64,000 nt of DNA from an uncultured Caldilineaceae bacterium (GTDB lineage: Bacteria > Chloroflexota > Anaerolineae > Caldilineales > Caldilineaceae): the NCBI GenBank assembly GCA_951813625.1, contig CATOTS010000022.1, forward strand, positions 86,087 to 150,086. The letters run 5' to 3'. The translations under genes were made by a program, and so were the position numbers. Below, piece by piece: positions 27,992 to 37,099 of this stretch. The stretch's first letter is position 1; every line of letters starts with the position of its first letter. The notes under the pieces are model-generated. The model did not search any database. It saw nothing but the letters and a program-made list of their open reading frames with translations, and was not told the origin of the DNA.

Positions 27992-30900
27992 CTAATCCCC
28001 CCAATCGCATAGCTGTTCCACGTAGGCGGCCGACCCGTCCCGCAGCCATCCGTCCAGTTGCGCCACCTCTTTCAGCTGCTGGCCGCGCCGCCTCGGCACG
28101 ACCGCGTAGCCGCAATCCATCTCCGGCAGCGCCGTCATATCCCCCCACAGCTTCTCGAACTGGCAAACGGGGAAGATGTCCTCCTGGCCCCGTCCCCAGC
28201 GCTTCTTCACCTCCTTGAGCGTAACGTAGGTGGGCATGCGCGCCGCCATGCGCCGGAGCGCGCCGGCTACCGCGTCTTCGTTCCCGAGGGAGGCGCGGTC
28301 CAGCCCCAGCACGGCCAGCAGACGGTCGATTGTAATCCAGAAAGTGTTCGAATTGTAATAGGTCAGCCTGAACTCGATCTCTTCATGTGGAAGCGCCAGT
28401 CCTTCTATCAGCCGCAGCCTGCCGTTGACCTTCGCCAGGCCGCCGCCGCGGTCCTCCAGCTGGCGGTTGATCACCTCTGCCGTCATCGTCTTTTGCCCGC
28501 TGATGTGCAGCCCCAGCAGCGCCGGGTCGACATTGGCGCCCACCGTGTCGATATTGTGCATCATCAGGTACTTGAGCTGCGGACGCTCTTCCAGCAGCTG
28601 ACGCAGCACTCCGTTGCGCAGCAGATTCGGCAACTCGTACCAGTGGCCCACGGGGTGAATGCACTGGGCAGGCACGTTGTCCGTATAGTCGCTGCCCTCG
28701 CCCTCGGCGCGCGCCCATTCGATCAGCGCGCCGTGCAGGCTCTCCTGCACCTTCTGCGCCTGCAGATCAAGGATTTGGCGCGACGTTTCTTCCCAGGCGA
28801 AGCGCAGGTCCCGCACCATCGGCACCATGCGCAGACCGATGCTGCGCCCTGGCGAAAGCTGAAGCGGCCCCGCATAGCCGTAGTGGTCGGCCTCGTGCAA
28901 GGCGTCGGCGATGGCGCCGTGTGTGAGATAGCTGGTTGTGAAAACCTGGGGCAAAGGCGTGCCGTGGAGTCGACCGCTGCGGCGGCCCTTGGCCATGTGG
29001 ATCTCGACAAAGCTGCGGTGCCGGCCCGACAGCCGCACAAACGGATTCAGCGCCTTGACCACGCCCGCGCCCTGGCTCCAGCGGCTGCCCGCGCCCCCGG
29101 CCAGGGTCACGACCGCGACCTCCCCGGCCCTGAGCGCAGCCGCGCCCACTTTGTGCAGCCGCTCCGGCAACGCTGCGCCCGCGTCCGCTATCTCTGGCGT
29201 GTCGACCTCCTCGATCAGCGTTCGCGTCGGCAGCCGGTTCTGGGCGAGGCCGATACGGCCGCTGCGCAGGTCGCCGCGGATCTGCTCATGCTGCGCGCGG
29301 TCAAACGCGTTCTCCTCCAGTAGCGCGGCCAGCGAAGCCCCGTCCGCGCCCGTATCCTGATTCCGCGGCAACATCCGCTCGAGGAGAGACGGAAGGACGT
29401 CGACCAGGGCCGGGTCGGTGCGGCTGTCCGCGCTGAAAGCGTCAAGCTCCGCACGCTGGCCGGGAGAAAGCTGCCAACGATCCCGGCGCAGAACGTCCGG
29501 CACCGTCAACCGGTAGTAGGCCGGCGGCATCAGGGCCTTGCCCTTGCTCTGCAGCTCGGCCCAGGTTCCCCGCTCGTTGATCGCAAAGTCATACACGACC
29601 GGCTCCATGGCAAACGGGACCGCCCGCTCCATGCCCATCTTTGTGTCGCGCATAATCTCCTGCAGCCTGGCCATGCCGGCGGCCTTGTGCCGCGGATCAA
29701 AGATGAATCCCATGCCGCCGCCGGACATTCCGCCCAACATCCAGAAGCCCCAGAAGTTCGCGCCGAACTCCGCCCGCGCCTGTTGGATCAGCCTGTCGGT
29801 ATAAAGGTTGCCCGCCCACGGGATGATCGATTGAATTGGTCCGTCGAAGTTGCGCTCCGTCGCCGCGCCGATCGCCCTCACTTCCCCCGCCTTCAACAGC
29901 GCAAGTATCTCGTCGAGCGTGCCGATGGCCTGCCGGCGTCCTGCCCACTCCTTTTCCGAGCGCAGCAGATACTTTTCGGTCACCATCTCAAGTACCGGTC
30001 CCACGTCCTGGGCCATGCCGCCGTGCACGAGCACAAGACTGGCCTGTAGTGCCTGCCGCGTCTCTTCGCTGACCTCGTCGCGTCCGAATAGATGATGGCT
30101 GGGCAAAAGCCTGCCCCTGCTGATGCCGAATTCAGGGTCCCCCTTCGCGCTCAGCTTCCCCTGGATCAGCTTTATGCCCGGCCAGATGCCGCCCGAGTCC
30201 TGCCAGCCGCCGCCGGAGCCGCCCAGCCACTCGCCCAGGATCGCCCGCGCCGCCACCAGCCGGCGCTCCTCTTCGCTCAGGCCGCCTGTGAGCGAACGCA
30301 CCTGGCCCGTAGCCCGCATGCAGACCGTGATCAGGCATGCCAGCAGGCTGGTCGAGACCGCCAATCGCGATCCTTTCGGGATCCCGTTCACCTTGCTCAC
30401 AAGCTCGATACCGTGCCCGTTGCCGACCAGTTGCGCCAACAGATCAGCGAGCGGCTGATACGCGCCCTCCATGCCAGGCGGCACGATTCCGGCTGCAATC
30501 AGCGCCGCCTTCAGCAGGCCGAGATGGTCGCGGGCAAAGTCGAAGAGTTCGGCAAAACTGCTGATCTCGGCGCTCGCCTCCAGATCGACGCTGACCAGCC
30601 GCAAAACAGGCCGGTCGATGACGCGCAAAAAGCCCTCCACAGGCGGCCGCGGCGCGGCGCCCCCGGCCTCGCCTATATCATGCACGCTCAAGTCGATCGA
30701 GACGTTCAGCACGCGCGCGCCTTCAGGGTAGTCCATGCCCAGAAAGAAAATGTCGCTCCAACCGCTGTGCGTAAGGTCCATCCGCACGGGAGTCGCTTCG
30801 CGCAAGAGAGGAAAGAGTCCGTCGCCGAGAGGACGCCGCAACCCCGCGACCACACGCAGTGGATGGTCGCTCGGGTGGCCGACACGGAACATCCACTGAT

Positions 30901-31324
30901 TGCCTGCCAGAGACCGTACGCTGCGCCTCACCTGGTCGGCCAACGTCTGAAACCCGAGCTGGTGGTAGGCCGCGGCAAGCGCACTCGACAGGGCCTGGCT
31001 CGGCCCTGTCTGCGCTTGGAGGTCGAGGAATCTCTCAATCGCCTCCTCAAAACGGCGGTTGAGCAGGTCCTCGTAGCCATCGAAGGGGATCACGCCTCTG
31101 GCGGCGTAACCGGGCTTGTCCGGCAGGTGAAATCTATGGATGGCGTGCAGGAAAAACAGTGCCCGCACACGTTCATATAGGTTGTCACTCTCCCGCCGCA
31201 GACGGTCCAACGCTTCGCACTCTTGCAACAGCGTCTCCGCCGGCGCACAGCGGGCGAACCCTTCAAGAGAGCGGTTGCGCGTTTCCTGGTCTGTTGCGGT
31301 GATGATTCCGACCAGCGTGCTCAT
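27992..31324 (-). CDS. Bifunctional GHMP-type sugar kinase / UDPGP-type nucleotidyltransferase
   Basis: This 1110-residue protein combines two enzyme folds. Residues about 170-600 resemble the GHMP kinase of L-fucokinase-like proteins: ATP loop region GIPKGSRLAVSTS (315-327), the fucokinase-type signature GGGWQDSGGIWPGIK (371-385) and motif 3 MLGGMSGGGMGF (529-540). Residues about 730-1100 match the UDPGP family: LAGGAGSRW (741-749), a lysine in VVKALNP, then FTTSYLTHGAI and HNIDTVGANVDP. The likely pathway is sugar to sugar-1-phosphate to UDP-sugar (or GDP-sugar). The domain order is the reverse of the Bacteroides Fkp enzyme. The kinase ATP loop departs from the usual GSGLGTSS form. GAGG precedes the ATG. 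A GalU-like gene lies 156 bases downstream of its start on the same strand. Confidence 0.75.
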   Translation of the reverse strand: MSTLVGIITATDQETRNRSLEGFARCAPAETLLQECEALDRLRRESDNLYERVRALFFLHAIHRFHLPDKPGYAARGVIPFDGYEDLLNRRFEEAIERFLDLQAQTGPSQALSSALAAAYHQLGFQTLADQVRRSVRSLAGNQWMFRVGHPSDHPLRVVAGLRRPLGDGLFPLLREATPVRMDLTHSGWSDIFFLGMDYPEGARVLNVSIDLSVHDIGEAGGAAPRPPVEGFLRVIDRPVLRLVSVDLEASAEISSFAELFDFARDHLGLLKAALIAAGIVPPGMEGAYQPLADLLAQLVGNGHGIELVSKVNGIPKGSRLAVSTSLLACLITVCMRATGQVRSLTGGLSEEERRLVAARAILGEWLGGSGGGWQDSGGIWPGIKLIQGKLSAKGDPEFGISRGRLLPSHHLFGRDEVSEETRQALQASLVLVHGGMAQDVGPVLEMVTEKYLLRSEKEWAGRRQAIGTLDEILALLKAGEVRAIGAATERNFDGPIQSIIPWAGNLYTDRLIQQARAEFGANFWGFWMLGGMSGGGMGFIFDPRHKAAGMARLQEIMRDTKMGMERAVPFAMEPVVYDFAINERGTWAELQSKGKALMPPAYYRLTVPDVLRRDRWQLSPGQRAELDAFSADSRTDPALVDVLPSLLERMLPRNQDTGADGASLAALLEENAFDRAQHEQIRGDLRSGRIGLAQNRLPTRTLIEEVDTPEIADAGAALPERLHKVGAAALRAGEVAVVTLAGGAGSRWSQGAGVVKALNPFVRLSGRHRSFVEIHMAKGRRSGRLHGTPLPQVFTTSYLTHGAIADALHEADHYGYAGPLQLSPGRSIGLRMVPMVRDLRFAWEETSRQILDLQAQKVQESLHGALIEWARAEGEGSDYTDNVPAQCIHPVGHWYELPNLLRNGVLRQLLEERPQLKYLMMHNIDTVGANVDPALLGLHISGQKTMTAEVINRQLEDRGGGLAKVNGRLRLIEGLALPHEEIEFRLTYYNSNTFWITIDRLLAVLGLDRASLGNEDAVAGALRRMAARMPTYVTLKEVKKRWGRGQEDIFPVCQFEKLWGDMTALPEMDCGYAVVPRRRGQQLKEVAQLDGWLRDGSAAYVEQLCDWGD

Positions 31325-31479
31325 CTTGCCTCAAATCTGCCTGTTATCTGCTACGTCCGATGTCGAATCCGTCAAGATCTGAAACAAAAAGCGACAACTC
31401 TGCCCCAGGAATGGGAGCCCCAACCATCAACCAAGAACGAAAAACTGAAAACTGAAAACTGAAAGCTGAAAACGAAGAA

Positions 31480-32394
31480 CTAGAAACTCTCCCCTTCCTG
31501 CATCGAACGGGTCATCAGCAGGTCAAGCAGCCTGGTCAGCATCTCGTCCCGGTCCCGCCCATTCAGGGCCAGCGCGAGCTGGGCGGTGAGCAGGCCGTAC
31601 TTGACGCCGATATCGAGGCGCATGCCCTCCTGCTCAAGTGCCAGGAACTGCTCACGTTGGGCGAGAATATGCAACGCGGCGGAAAGCGAAAGCCCCGATT
31701 CCGGCTTGGGGATCGCCCCTGTCCCATCCGGCGGCGCGGCTGCGTCCTGAACGGAACGAGAAGGCGACAGCAGCTCGTCCAGTATCCCCATGACTTTCGC
31801 GGTGAGCACGTGGATGCCGAAGAAGCAGAGATAGTGGCCCGCACGCAGCCCGGAGGCCACCAGCCGCTGCTCCGCTTCGGTCGGCGTGGGCTTCTCGATC
31901 ACCGTCTCGACCTGGTACAGCCCGGTCTGGCCGGCCAGACGGTGCCCGCCCACCGCGCCAAAGTAGGGCAGGAGCGTCTCTCGCGTCGCCTGCACGGCGG
32001 AGACGGAGCAAGCGTGCGCACGCGCAACCTCCACCACGTCCGCTGTGCATCGTCCGCCGCTCGGTCGAACGTAAAGGTGGTCCCCCACCAGGTGCAGAAA
32101 TGGGTCGCTGCCGACAAAGTCACGCGCACAGTAGACCGCGTGCGCGTAGCCGAGCTGCTCGGCCTGCTGCACGAACTGGAGCCGCCCCGCATGCTCACCG
32201 ACCGTGGCGGTATACGCGGCCTCATCCCCGGGATGTACTACGACGCAGATCTCGTCGACGCCGGCGTCGATCACCTCCTCGACAAGGATGCGCAGCACCG
32301 ACTTTTCCACGCCGTCGCGGTCAATGATCATCTGCAGGGGCAGATTTCGCTGCGTGCGCCTGGCCGCGGTGATGACTGCTTTGGTGATTTCCAT
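31480..32394 (-). CDS. GalU-like sugar nucleotidyltransferase, divergent signature
   Basis: This 304-residue protein has the overall fold pattern of bacterial UTP-glucose-1-phosphate uridylyltransferase: [71 protein letters not shown] and [13 protein letters not shown]. The nucleotide-binding signature near the N-terminus is altered: where GalU has an AAGxGTR-type loop followed by a lysine, this reads [20 protein letters not shown]. It may have lost catalysis or act as a partner of the adjacent kinase-UDPGP fusion, which lies just downstream in the same direction. GGAG precedes the ATG. It is divergent from the OsmC gene, sharing a 147-base intergenic region. Confidence 0.75.
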   Translation of the reverse strand: MEITKAVITAARRTQRNLPLQMIIDRDGVEKSVLRILVEEVIDAGVDEICVVVHPGDEAAYTATVGEHAGRLQFVQQAEQLGYAHAVYCARDFVGSDPFLHLVGDHLYVRPSGGRCTADVVEVARAHACSVSAVQATRETLLPYFGAVGGHRLAGQTGLYQVETVIEKPTPTEAEQRLVASGLRAGHYLCFFGIHVLTAKVMGILDELLSPSRSVQDAAAPPDGTGAIPKPESGLSLSAALHILAQREQFLALEQEGMRLDIGVKYGLLTAQLALALNGRDRDEMLTRLLDLLMTRSMQEGESF

Positions 32395-32541
32395 CTTTCA
32401 TTCTCCGGCGCCGAAGCCTTGCAAAACCAATGCGAATTTCTGGCAGAAACTTGGTCTGCTTGGGAGACTATGCTAAACTTCTGGCCGAAGTCCGCCAATC
32501 TCAAGAAACCTTCCACCGGTCCACAATCAGGAGAAATCTCC

Positions 32542-32964
32542 ATGACAGTGCGTAACGCCTCCGCCACCTGGAATGGCACACTCAACGAAGGCTCCGGCTC
32601 CATGAAGCTGGGCAGCGGCCTCTACGAAGGGCCTTTCAGTTTCGCCTCCCGTTTCGAGTCCGGCGACGGCACCAACCCGGAAGAGCTGATCGGCGCCGCC
32701 CACGCCGGCTGCTATTCGATGTTCATCTCCGCCCTGATGAGCGGCGACGGCTTCACGCCCACCAGCGTCAACACCACCGCCGCCGTCCACCTGACCGACG
32801 GACCGGCAATCAGCAAAATCGAGTTGACCTGCCGAGCGGAAGTTCCCGGCCTCTCGGCCGACAAGTTCGCCGAGTACGCCGCCCAGGCCAAGGAGGGCTG
32901 CCCCGTCTCGAAGGCGCTCGCCGCCGTCGACGAGATCGTACTCGATGCCGCCCTGGTCGGTTGA
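32542..32964 (+). CDS. OsmC family peroxiredoxin-like protein
   Basis: This 140-residue protein detoxifies organic hydroperoxides in its family's typical role. The two redox cysteines are in AAHAGCYSMF and KEGCPVSKAL; the N-terminal strand region is SATWNGTLNEGSGSMKLGSG. The ATG at 32542 follows CAGGAG by eight bases; an apparently longer frame upstream is not supported. It is monocistronic and divergent from the GalU-like gene. Confidence 0.92.
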   Translation: MTVRNASATWNGTLNEGSGSMKLGSGLYEGPFSFASRFESGDGTNPEELIGAAHAGCYSMFISALMSGDGFTPTSVNTTAAVHLTDGPAISKIELTCRAEVPGLSADKFAEYAAQAKEGCPVSKALAAVDEIVLDAALVG

Positions 32965-33007
32965 CAGGGCGCGCCACCCATTTTAGCAGCACAACCGACA
33001 GGTGTAG

Positions 33008-33346
33008 AAACAGTCCATCCCGGTCGATACTGAACGGGCGTCGCCTTCCAAGACCTCCCCCGTCTTTGCGACGCCGCATTACCCCGGCCTCTTTTACAGC
33101 TGTCTTGGAGAGTCCGCCGAGCGAAATATCAATCTCGTCAAGCTGGAGAGCCGTCCACGCCGCAAGCGGCCCTGGCAGTATGTTTTACGCCTGGATCTTG
33201 AGGGGCACTCGCAAGCGCCGGACCGTAGCGCCGCGGTTCTGGGGCTGCTCAACCGTGCGGCGTTTGTCAAGATGTTGGGCTACTGTCCCGCGGCGGCGCA
33301 GCCCACCGATGAGCAGTTCGCGCAGGAGGTCTTGCTGCAAATTTAA
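33008..33346 (+). pseudogene. Prephenate dehydratase ACT-domain fragment (broken paralogue of pheA)
   Basis: The frame ending at TAA 33344-33346 reads [18 protein letters not shown], then [20 protein letters not shown], then [20 protein letters not shown] and QEVLLQI. It aligns end to end with the last 95 residues of the intact pheA product that starts 100 bases downstream. Upstream of about 33008 the frame meets a TAG and no catalytic domain is present. It is therefore a remnant of a second, divergent pheA copy that lost its dehydratase domain. Confidence 0.85.
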
Positions 33347-33448
33347 GAAGTCAATGGCCCTGATTTCTGGATCGATGAGAATCTTTCGCACCGGCGAAAG
33401 GTTTAAGCAGCATCTTTTTTCCATTTATGGGAAACGGAGTGTGGTTCG

Positions 33449-34306
33449 GTGACCATTGTCGCATTCCAGGGAGAGCATGGCGCCTTTTCCGAAGAAGCAA
33501 GCCATCAACATTTCGGAGCTGAGGCAAATACAGTGTCCTGCCAGACGTTTGAGGAACTCTTTGCAACTCTGGACGAGGACCGGGCCACAGTGGGAGTCGT
33601 GCCGGTGGAGAACTCTGCCGCCGGCAGCATCAATAAAGCCAGTGATCTGCTGTTGAACCATGACTTGCGCATTCAGGGCGAAATCATTACGCGCGTTCAA
33701 CACAACTTGCTGACAGTACCTGGCAATGGCGGCAAAATCAAGCAGGTGCGCAGCCATACGCAGGCATTGGCACAGTGCGAAGAATTTCTCAACCGCCACG
33801 GCTACGAGGCCGTTCCCTGGTATAACACAGCTGGCAGCGCCAAAGATCTGGCGCAGTGCCCGCAGCCGGAAGTGGCCGTGATCGCCAGTGCCCTGGCCGC
33901 GAGAATCTATGGCCTTGAGATCGTTCGGGAGAACATCGAGGATACGAACTATAACTACACTCGTTTCCTTATCATCGGCAAAGGCGAAGCGCAACAGACA
34001 CGTGATTCAAAGACCTCTATCGTCTTTGCCACACCGCACAATCCTGACGGCCTGTCGGCTTGCATCAGCGAACTTGCCGACCGCAAAATCAAACTCTTGC
34101 GATTGGTGAGCCGCCCGCGCCGCGATTACCCGTGGCAGTATGTATTTTACATCGATTTCGAGGGCCACTGGAGAGAACCGGACTGTGGCGCTGCCATTCT
34201 TGGTCTGGTCAACCATGCGGCATTTGTCAAGATGTTGGGTAGCTATCCCGCGGCGGAAAAGCCCATTGAGGATTCATACGCACAGAAAACACTATTGCAA
34301 GTCTGA
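33449..34306 (+). CDS. pheA: Prephenate dehydratase
   Basis: Converts prephenate to phenylpyruvate in phenylalanine synthesis. The 285 residues begin with [16 protein letters not shown] and contain [20 protein letters not shown] and the catalytic NYTRFLII. The ACT regulatory domain starts at about residue 190 ([20 protein letters not shown], then [19 protein letters not shown]), through which phenylalanine usually inhibits the enzyme. No chorismate mutase domain is attached. The start is a GTG at 33449 with a weak ribosome site. A broken ACT-domain copy lies immediately upstream. Confidence 0.95.
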   Translation: MTIVAFQGEHGAFSEEASHQHFGAEANTVSCQTFEELFATLDEDRATVGVVPVENSAAGSINKASDLLLNHDLRIQGEIITRVQHNLLTVPGNGGKIKQVRSHTQALAQCEEFLNRHGYEAVPWYNTAGSAKDLAQCPQPEVAVIASALAARIYGLEIVRENIEDTNYNYTRFLIIGKGEAQQTRDSKTSIVFATPHNPDGLSACISELADRKIKLLRLVSRPRRDYPWQYVFYIDFEGHWREPDCGAAILGLVNHAAFVKMLGSYPAAEKPIEDSYAQKTLLQV

Positions 34307-34309
34307 CGT

Positions 34310-34896
34310 AGATCCCAATTGACATCTTGAGTATTGGTCAAGAGTACCTGATCTGAGGGAGAATCATCTGACAGACTCATTTCTTGAAAAAAGGTCACTA
34401 CTCAGCCTCATTCAGCCTGCGACGCTGAAAGAGGCGAGTGAAGGTGTTTTCTCTCTCCTTGCCTTTTGGACGGTCGGGCCTTCGGCCCTCCCTTGTGCGG
34501 GGGGACTCCCCCCGCAACGCCCCCCTCCAAAACCATCGCTCACCGACGGTACGCCCTATTCCCTGCAGTGGGGCTCATCCAACGCGGCGTCTGCCAACCG
34601 AATACGCAATCAGATTGCCTGAATAGCGGCAGCGATCAAAGGCTGGCGATCGTTGACATTCTAATGTCCTGTCATAGAAGGCCGGCATCGACAGCTTGCC
34701 TGCCTGCTGTCTCATCTCTTGCTCGCCTGATTCCTGAAGCGAATACCGCCGCGTGAGCCGCTGCCGTTAACTGTCTCCACCACAAAAAACCAGATGTATC
34801 ATAGTTCAGACAGATGTCATCGTGCCCTGGTCAAAACAGGCTCTGTATAAGCCTTGATAGTTACAACAAAGTGAAGCGACGATAGTTCAACCGGAT
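34310..34896. other. Intergenic DNA after pheA holding structured repeat copy 4
   Basis: Apart from the structured repeat at 34414-34633 there is no supported gene here. A single TCCTGTCAT at 34667 resembles a motif repeated at 41471-41628. Confidence 0.5.
34414..34633 (+). repeat. Dispersed structured repeat, copy 4 (subfamily A)
   Basis: The core at 34464-34532 has outer arms TTTTGGA/TCCAAAA, hairpin GGGCC-TTC-GGCCC and palindrome GCGGGGGGACTCCCCCCGC. Homology to copy 5 extends about 50 bases upstream (CAGCCTGCGACGCTGAA) and about 100 bases downstream (ACCATCGCTCACCG, then GCCAACCGAATACGC). Confidence 0.9.
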
Positions 34897-35150
34897 ATGG
34901 AGAATTGGGGCCAGACGCCGGCCGATCTGCGCGTTTTGTCGGTTGAAGCCAAAGGTGCCCGCAGCCGTGAACGTTTTCTGGCGCTGCATATGATCGCCGA
35001 TAGCAAACGAGTGCCTGCCGCCGGGCGCGCACGATCGGACGCACCAAGGAAACAGTCCTGGATTGGGTACATCGCTACAATCAGTTAGGGCCCGAAGCAG
35101 TGTTCTGTCGTCATTCGGGTGGTTGTCCTCCGTCTGTGCCCTATATTTGA
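34897..35150 (+). pseudogene. IS630-type transposase N-terminal remnant
   Basis: The first frame reads LRVLSVEAKGARSRERFLAL; after a shift near 35015 the homologous sequence continues as TVLDWVHRYNQLGPEAVFCR and HSGGCPP before a TGA at 35148. This is the helix-turn-helix half of IS630-family transposases. The catalytic DDE half is missing, so this is a dead remnant. Confidence 0.7.
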
Positions 35151-35183
35151 ACTCGACCCAGTCCACGCTGCGCGGTCCAGCCT

Positions 35184-35350
35184 GACGCGCATGTGGTCTT
35201 CTGCAGCCAGGTGCTGCCCGGCTTCTGGTTTCGCCCGGACCGGTTCTGGGAAGGCAGGTTGGCAGGATGAAGGAGTTGCTGCAACCCGTGCAGGCGGGCC
35301 TTGAATCGGAGCGGCACGGGGCGTTCGCGGCAAGGCTGGCAGCTAGTTAG
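35184..35350 (+). pseudogene. Uma2-type nuclease C-terminal remnant
   Basis: The frame from 35184 reads VVFCSQVLPGFWFRPDRFWE, typical of the end of Uma2 (DUF820) restriction-endonuclease-like proteins, before a TGA at 35268. A short frame continues to 35350. The PD-(D/E)XK core is absent. The match is short, so this is moderate evidence. Confidence 0.5.
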
Positions 35351-35355
35351 CGGAC

Positions 35356-35415
35356 GCAGGGCCGTGACACAGGGCCGTGATCCAGGGCCCTGACACAGGG
35401 CCCTGACATAGGGCC
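35356..35415. repeat. 12-bp tandem repeat, about five units
   Basis: The unit ACACAGGGCCSTG (period 12, S is C or G) occurs about five times just downstream of the Uma2 remnant and before the end of the TPP-enzyme gene. Confidence 0.8.
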
Positions 35416-35431
35416 AGAATAGGCACTCCGT

Positions 35432-37075
35432 TCAGATCATTACATCCTCTCTTGGCGCCCAGGCGGCGGTCATTCCCCATGTCGGCACTGGCATTTCACC
35501 GACCGGAACTTCAATCAGCACCGGCTTGTCTGCCGCGAAGGCGTCTATCAAGGCGTCGCGCAGGGCTTCGGGCGTACGAACCCGGGCGGCTTCGGCTCCG
35601 AACGAGCGGGCAAATGCGACAAAATCGGGATTGTGCAGCTGGCTGGCGATAAGGCGGCCGCCGTAACGCTGCTTTTGCAAGCGGCGCACGTTGCCGTAAG
35701 CGTCGTCGTTAAAGACGACATTCACCGTGTTGATGCCGTGCTGCATGGCTGTCGCCAATTCGGTGGCGCCGAAGAGGAAGCCGCCGTCGCCGGAGACCGA
35801 AAGAACGGCGCGATCGGGTGCGGCAACTTTGGCGCCCAGCGCTGTGGCAAAGCCCCAACCCAAGGTCCCCTGATAGCTGGACGTCAAATAGGTGCGCGGC
35901 TCGTAGACGGGCATTGCCACTCGACTGGCATATCCGATCTGGGTAAGTTCCTCGACATAGATGCCATTGTCCGGCAGCGCGTCGCGAATGGCGCGGATGA
36001 ATCCCATCTGAGGTTGAACCTGCTCACAGACGGCGTTCATCTGTTCACGCAAGGCTGACATCTCGTCGCCGCGGGAGGGCCGCTGTCGGTTGTGGCGGGC
36101 CAAGGCGGGCAGCAGGGCGCGCAAGGCAGCGCGACTGTCGGCCACAAGCGAAAGGTCGGGCGCCCGCAGGCGCGAAAGCTCACGCGGATCGATGTCGACA
36201 CGTATCAGGGTCTGGTTATCAGGCTGCTTCCATAGCATCAAGGGCATGGTCATGCGAGTGCCGATGGCGATGACAGCGTCGGCCTGCTCCCATAGGCTTG
36301 GGCCGGCGCCGTAGGTATAGCTGAAGGGGTGGCGGCTGGAGAGGATGCCGCGTCCGCTGCCGCTGGCGATTACCGGCGCCTGCAAGGTCTCGGCCAGGGC
36401 GCGGACCTGCTCGGAGGCCTCGATAGCGCCTCCACCGACAAAGATCAGGGGATTGCGCGCCTTGCCCAGGATGCGGGCGGCCTCTTCAATCGCGTCGCTG
36501 TCAACTGCAGGACGGCGCACGGCGAGGGGCTTAGAGTCGGAGTCGAAGTCGGCCTTTCCGTAAAGCGTATTCATCGGCAATTCCAGACCGACGGGGCGGG
36601 GGCGGTCGGAGCGCATTTCACTGAGCGCGGTCGCCAGCAGGGGGAGCACCTCGGCCGGCGTTTCGACGCGCCTGGCCCACTTTGTGAGCGATCGCAAGAC
36701 CCCCAACTGATCAGGAGTCTCGTGCAGCACGCCGTATTCGCGGCCGATATGGTCTGTGTGGATTTGGCCGGTGAGGCAGAGGAGGGGGGCATTGGCGGCG
36801 TAGGCGGTGGCGAGGGCGGCGGAGGCGTTGAGAAATCCGGGGCCGGGCACAACGACGTAGACGCCGGTCTTGCCGGATGCCAGCGCGTAGCCGAGCGCCA
36901 TGTATCCTGCGCCCTGTTCATGGCGCGTGTGGATGAGACGCATGCGGTCGCCGACATCATAGACGGCGTTGTAGAAGTGGTCACTCTGGATGCCGGGCAG
37001 GCCGAAGATGGTGTCGATGCCGTGGGCAAGAAGGCCATGCACCAGGGCTTCGCCGCCGGTCCAAGTTGTCGTCAT
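35432..37075 (-). CDS. Thiamine-pyrophosphate-dependent enzyme, acetolactate synthase/benzoylformate decarboxylase-like
   Basis: This 547-residue protein has the three domains of the ALS/POX/BFDC family: N-terminal Pyr domain (GEALVHGLLAHGIDTIFGLP with the glutamate in HTRHEQGAGYMALGYA), central domain (IFVGGGAIEASEQVRALAET), and C-terminal PP domain with the ThDP motif LSVSGDGGFLFGATELATAM and VVFNDDAYGN. It probably decarboxylates or ligates a 2-oxo acid. GGAG precedes the ATG by eight bases. Directly upstream in the same direction is the broken tail of an enolase-superfamily gene; mandelate-racemase-like and benzoylformate-decarboxylase-like enzymes can act in one pathway, but this is only suggestive. 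Confidence 0.8.
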   Translation of the reverse strand: MTTTWTGGEALVHGLLAHGIDTIFGLPGIQSDHFYNAVYDVGDRMRLIHTRHEQGAGYMALGYALASGKTGVYVVVPGPGFLNASAALATAYAANAPLLCLTGQIHTDHIGREYGVLHETPDQLGVLRSLTKWARRVETPAEVLPLLATALSEMRSDRPRPVGLELPMNTLYGKADFDSDSKPLAVRRPAVDSDAIEEAARILGKARNPLIFVGGGAIEASEQVRALAETLQAPVIASGSGRGILSSRHPFSYTYGAGPSLWEQADAVIAIGTRMTMPLMLWKQPDNQTLIRVDIDPRELSRLRAPDLSLVADSRAALRALLPALARHNRQRPSRGDEMSALREQMNAVCEQVQPQMGFIRAIRDALPDNGIYVEELTQIGYASRVAMPVYEPRTYLTSSYQGTLGWGFATALGAKVAAPDRAVLSVSGDGGFLFGATELATAMQHGINTVNVVFNDDAYGNVRRLQKQRYGGRLIASQLHNPDFVAFARSFGAEAARVRTPEALRDALIDAFAADKPVLIEVPVGEMPVPTWGMTAAWAPREDVMI

Positions 37076-37099
37076 AGGGTGGGCTCCTCGCCGCCGGCG

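Noticed and set aside
30092..31180. 362-residue plus-strand frame opposite the kinase-UDPGP fusion
   Set aside because: Translation is Arg/Gln/His-rich without motifs and is antisense to a protein with clear GHMP and UDPGP signatures.
32961..33452. 163-residue open frame across the pheA remnant
   Set aside because: This frame differs from the one homologous to pheA and has no recognisable content.
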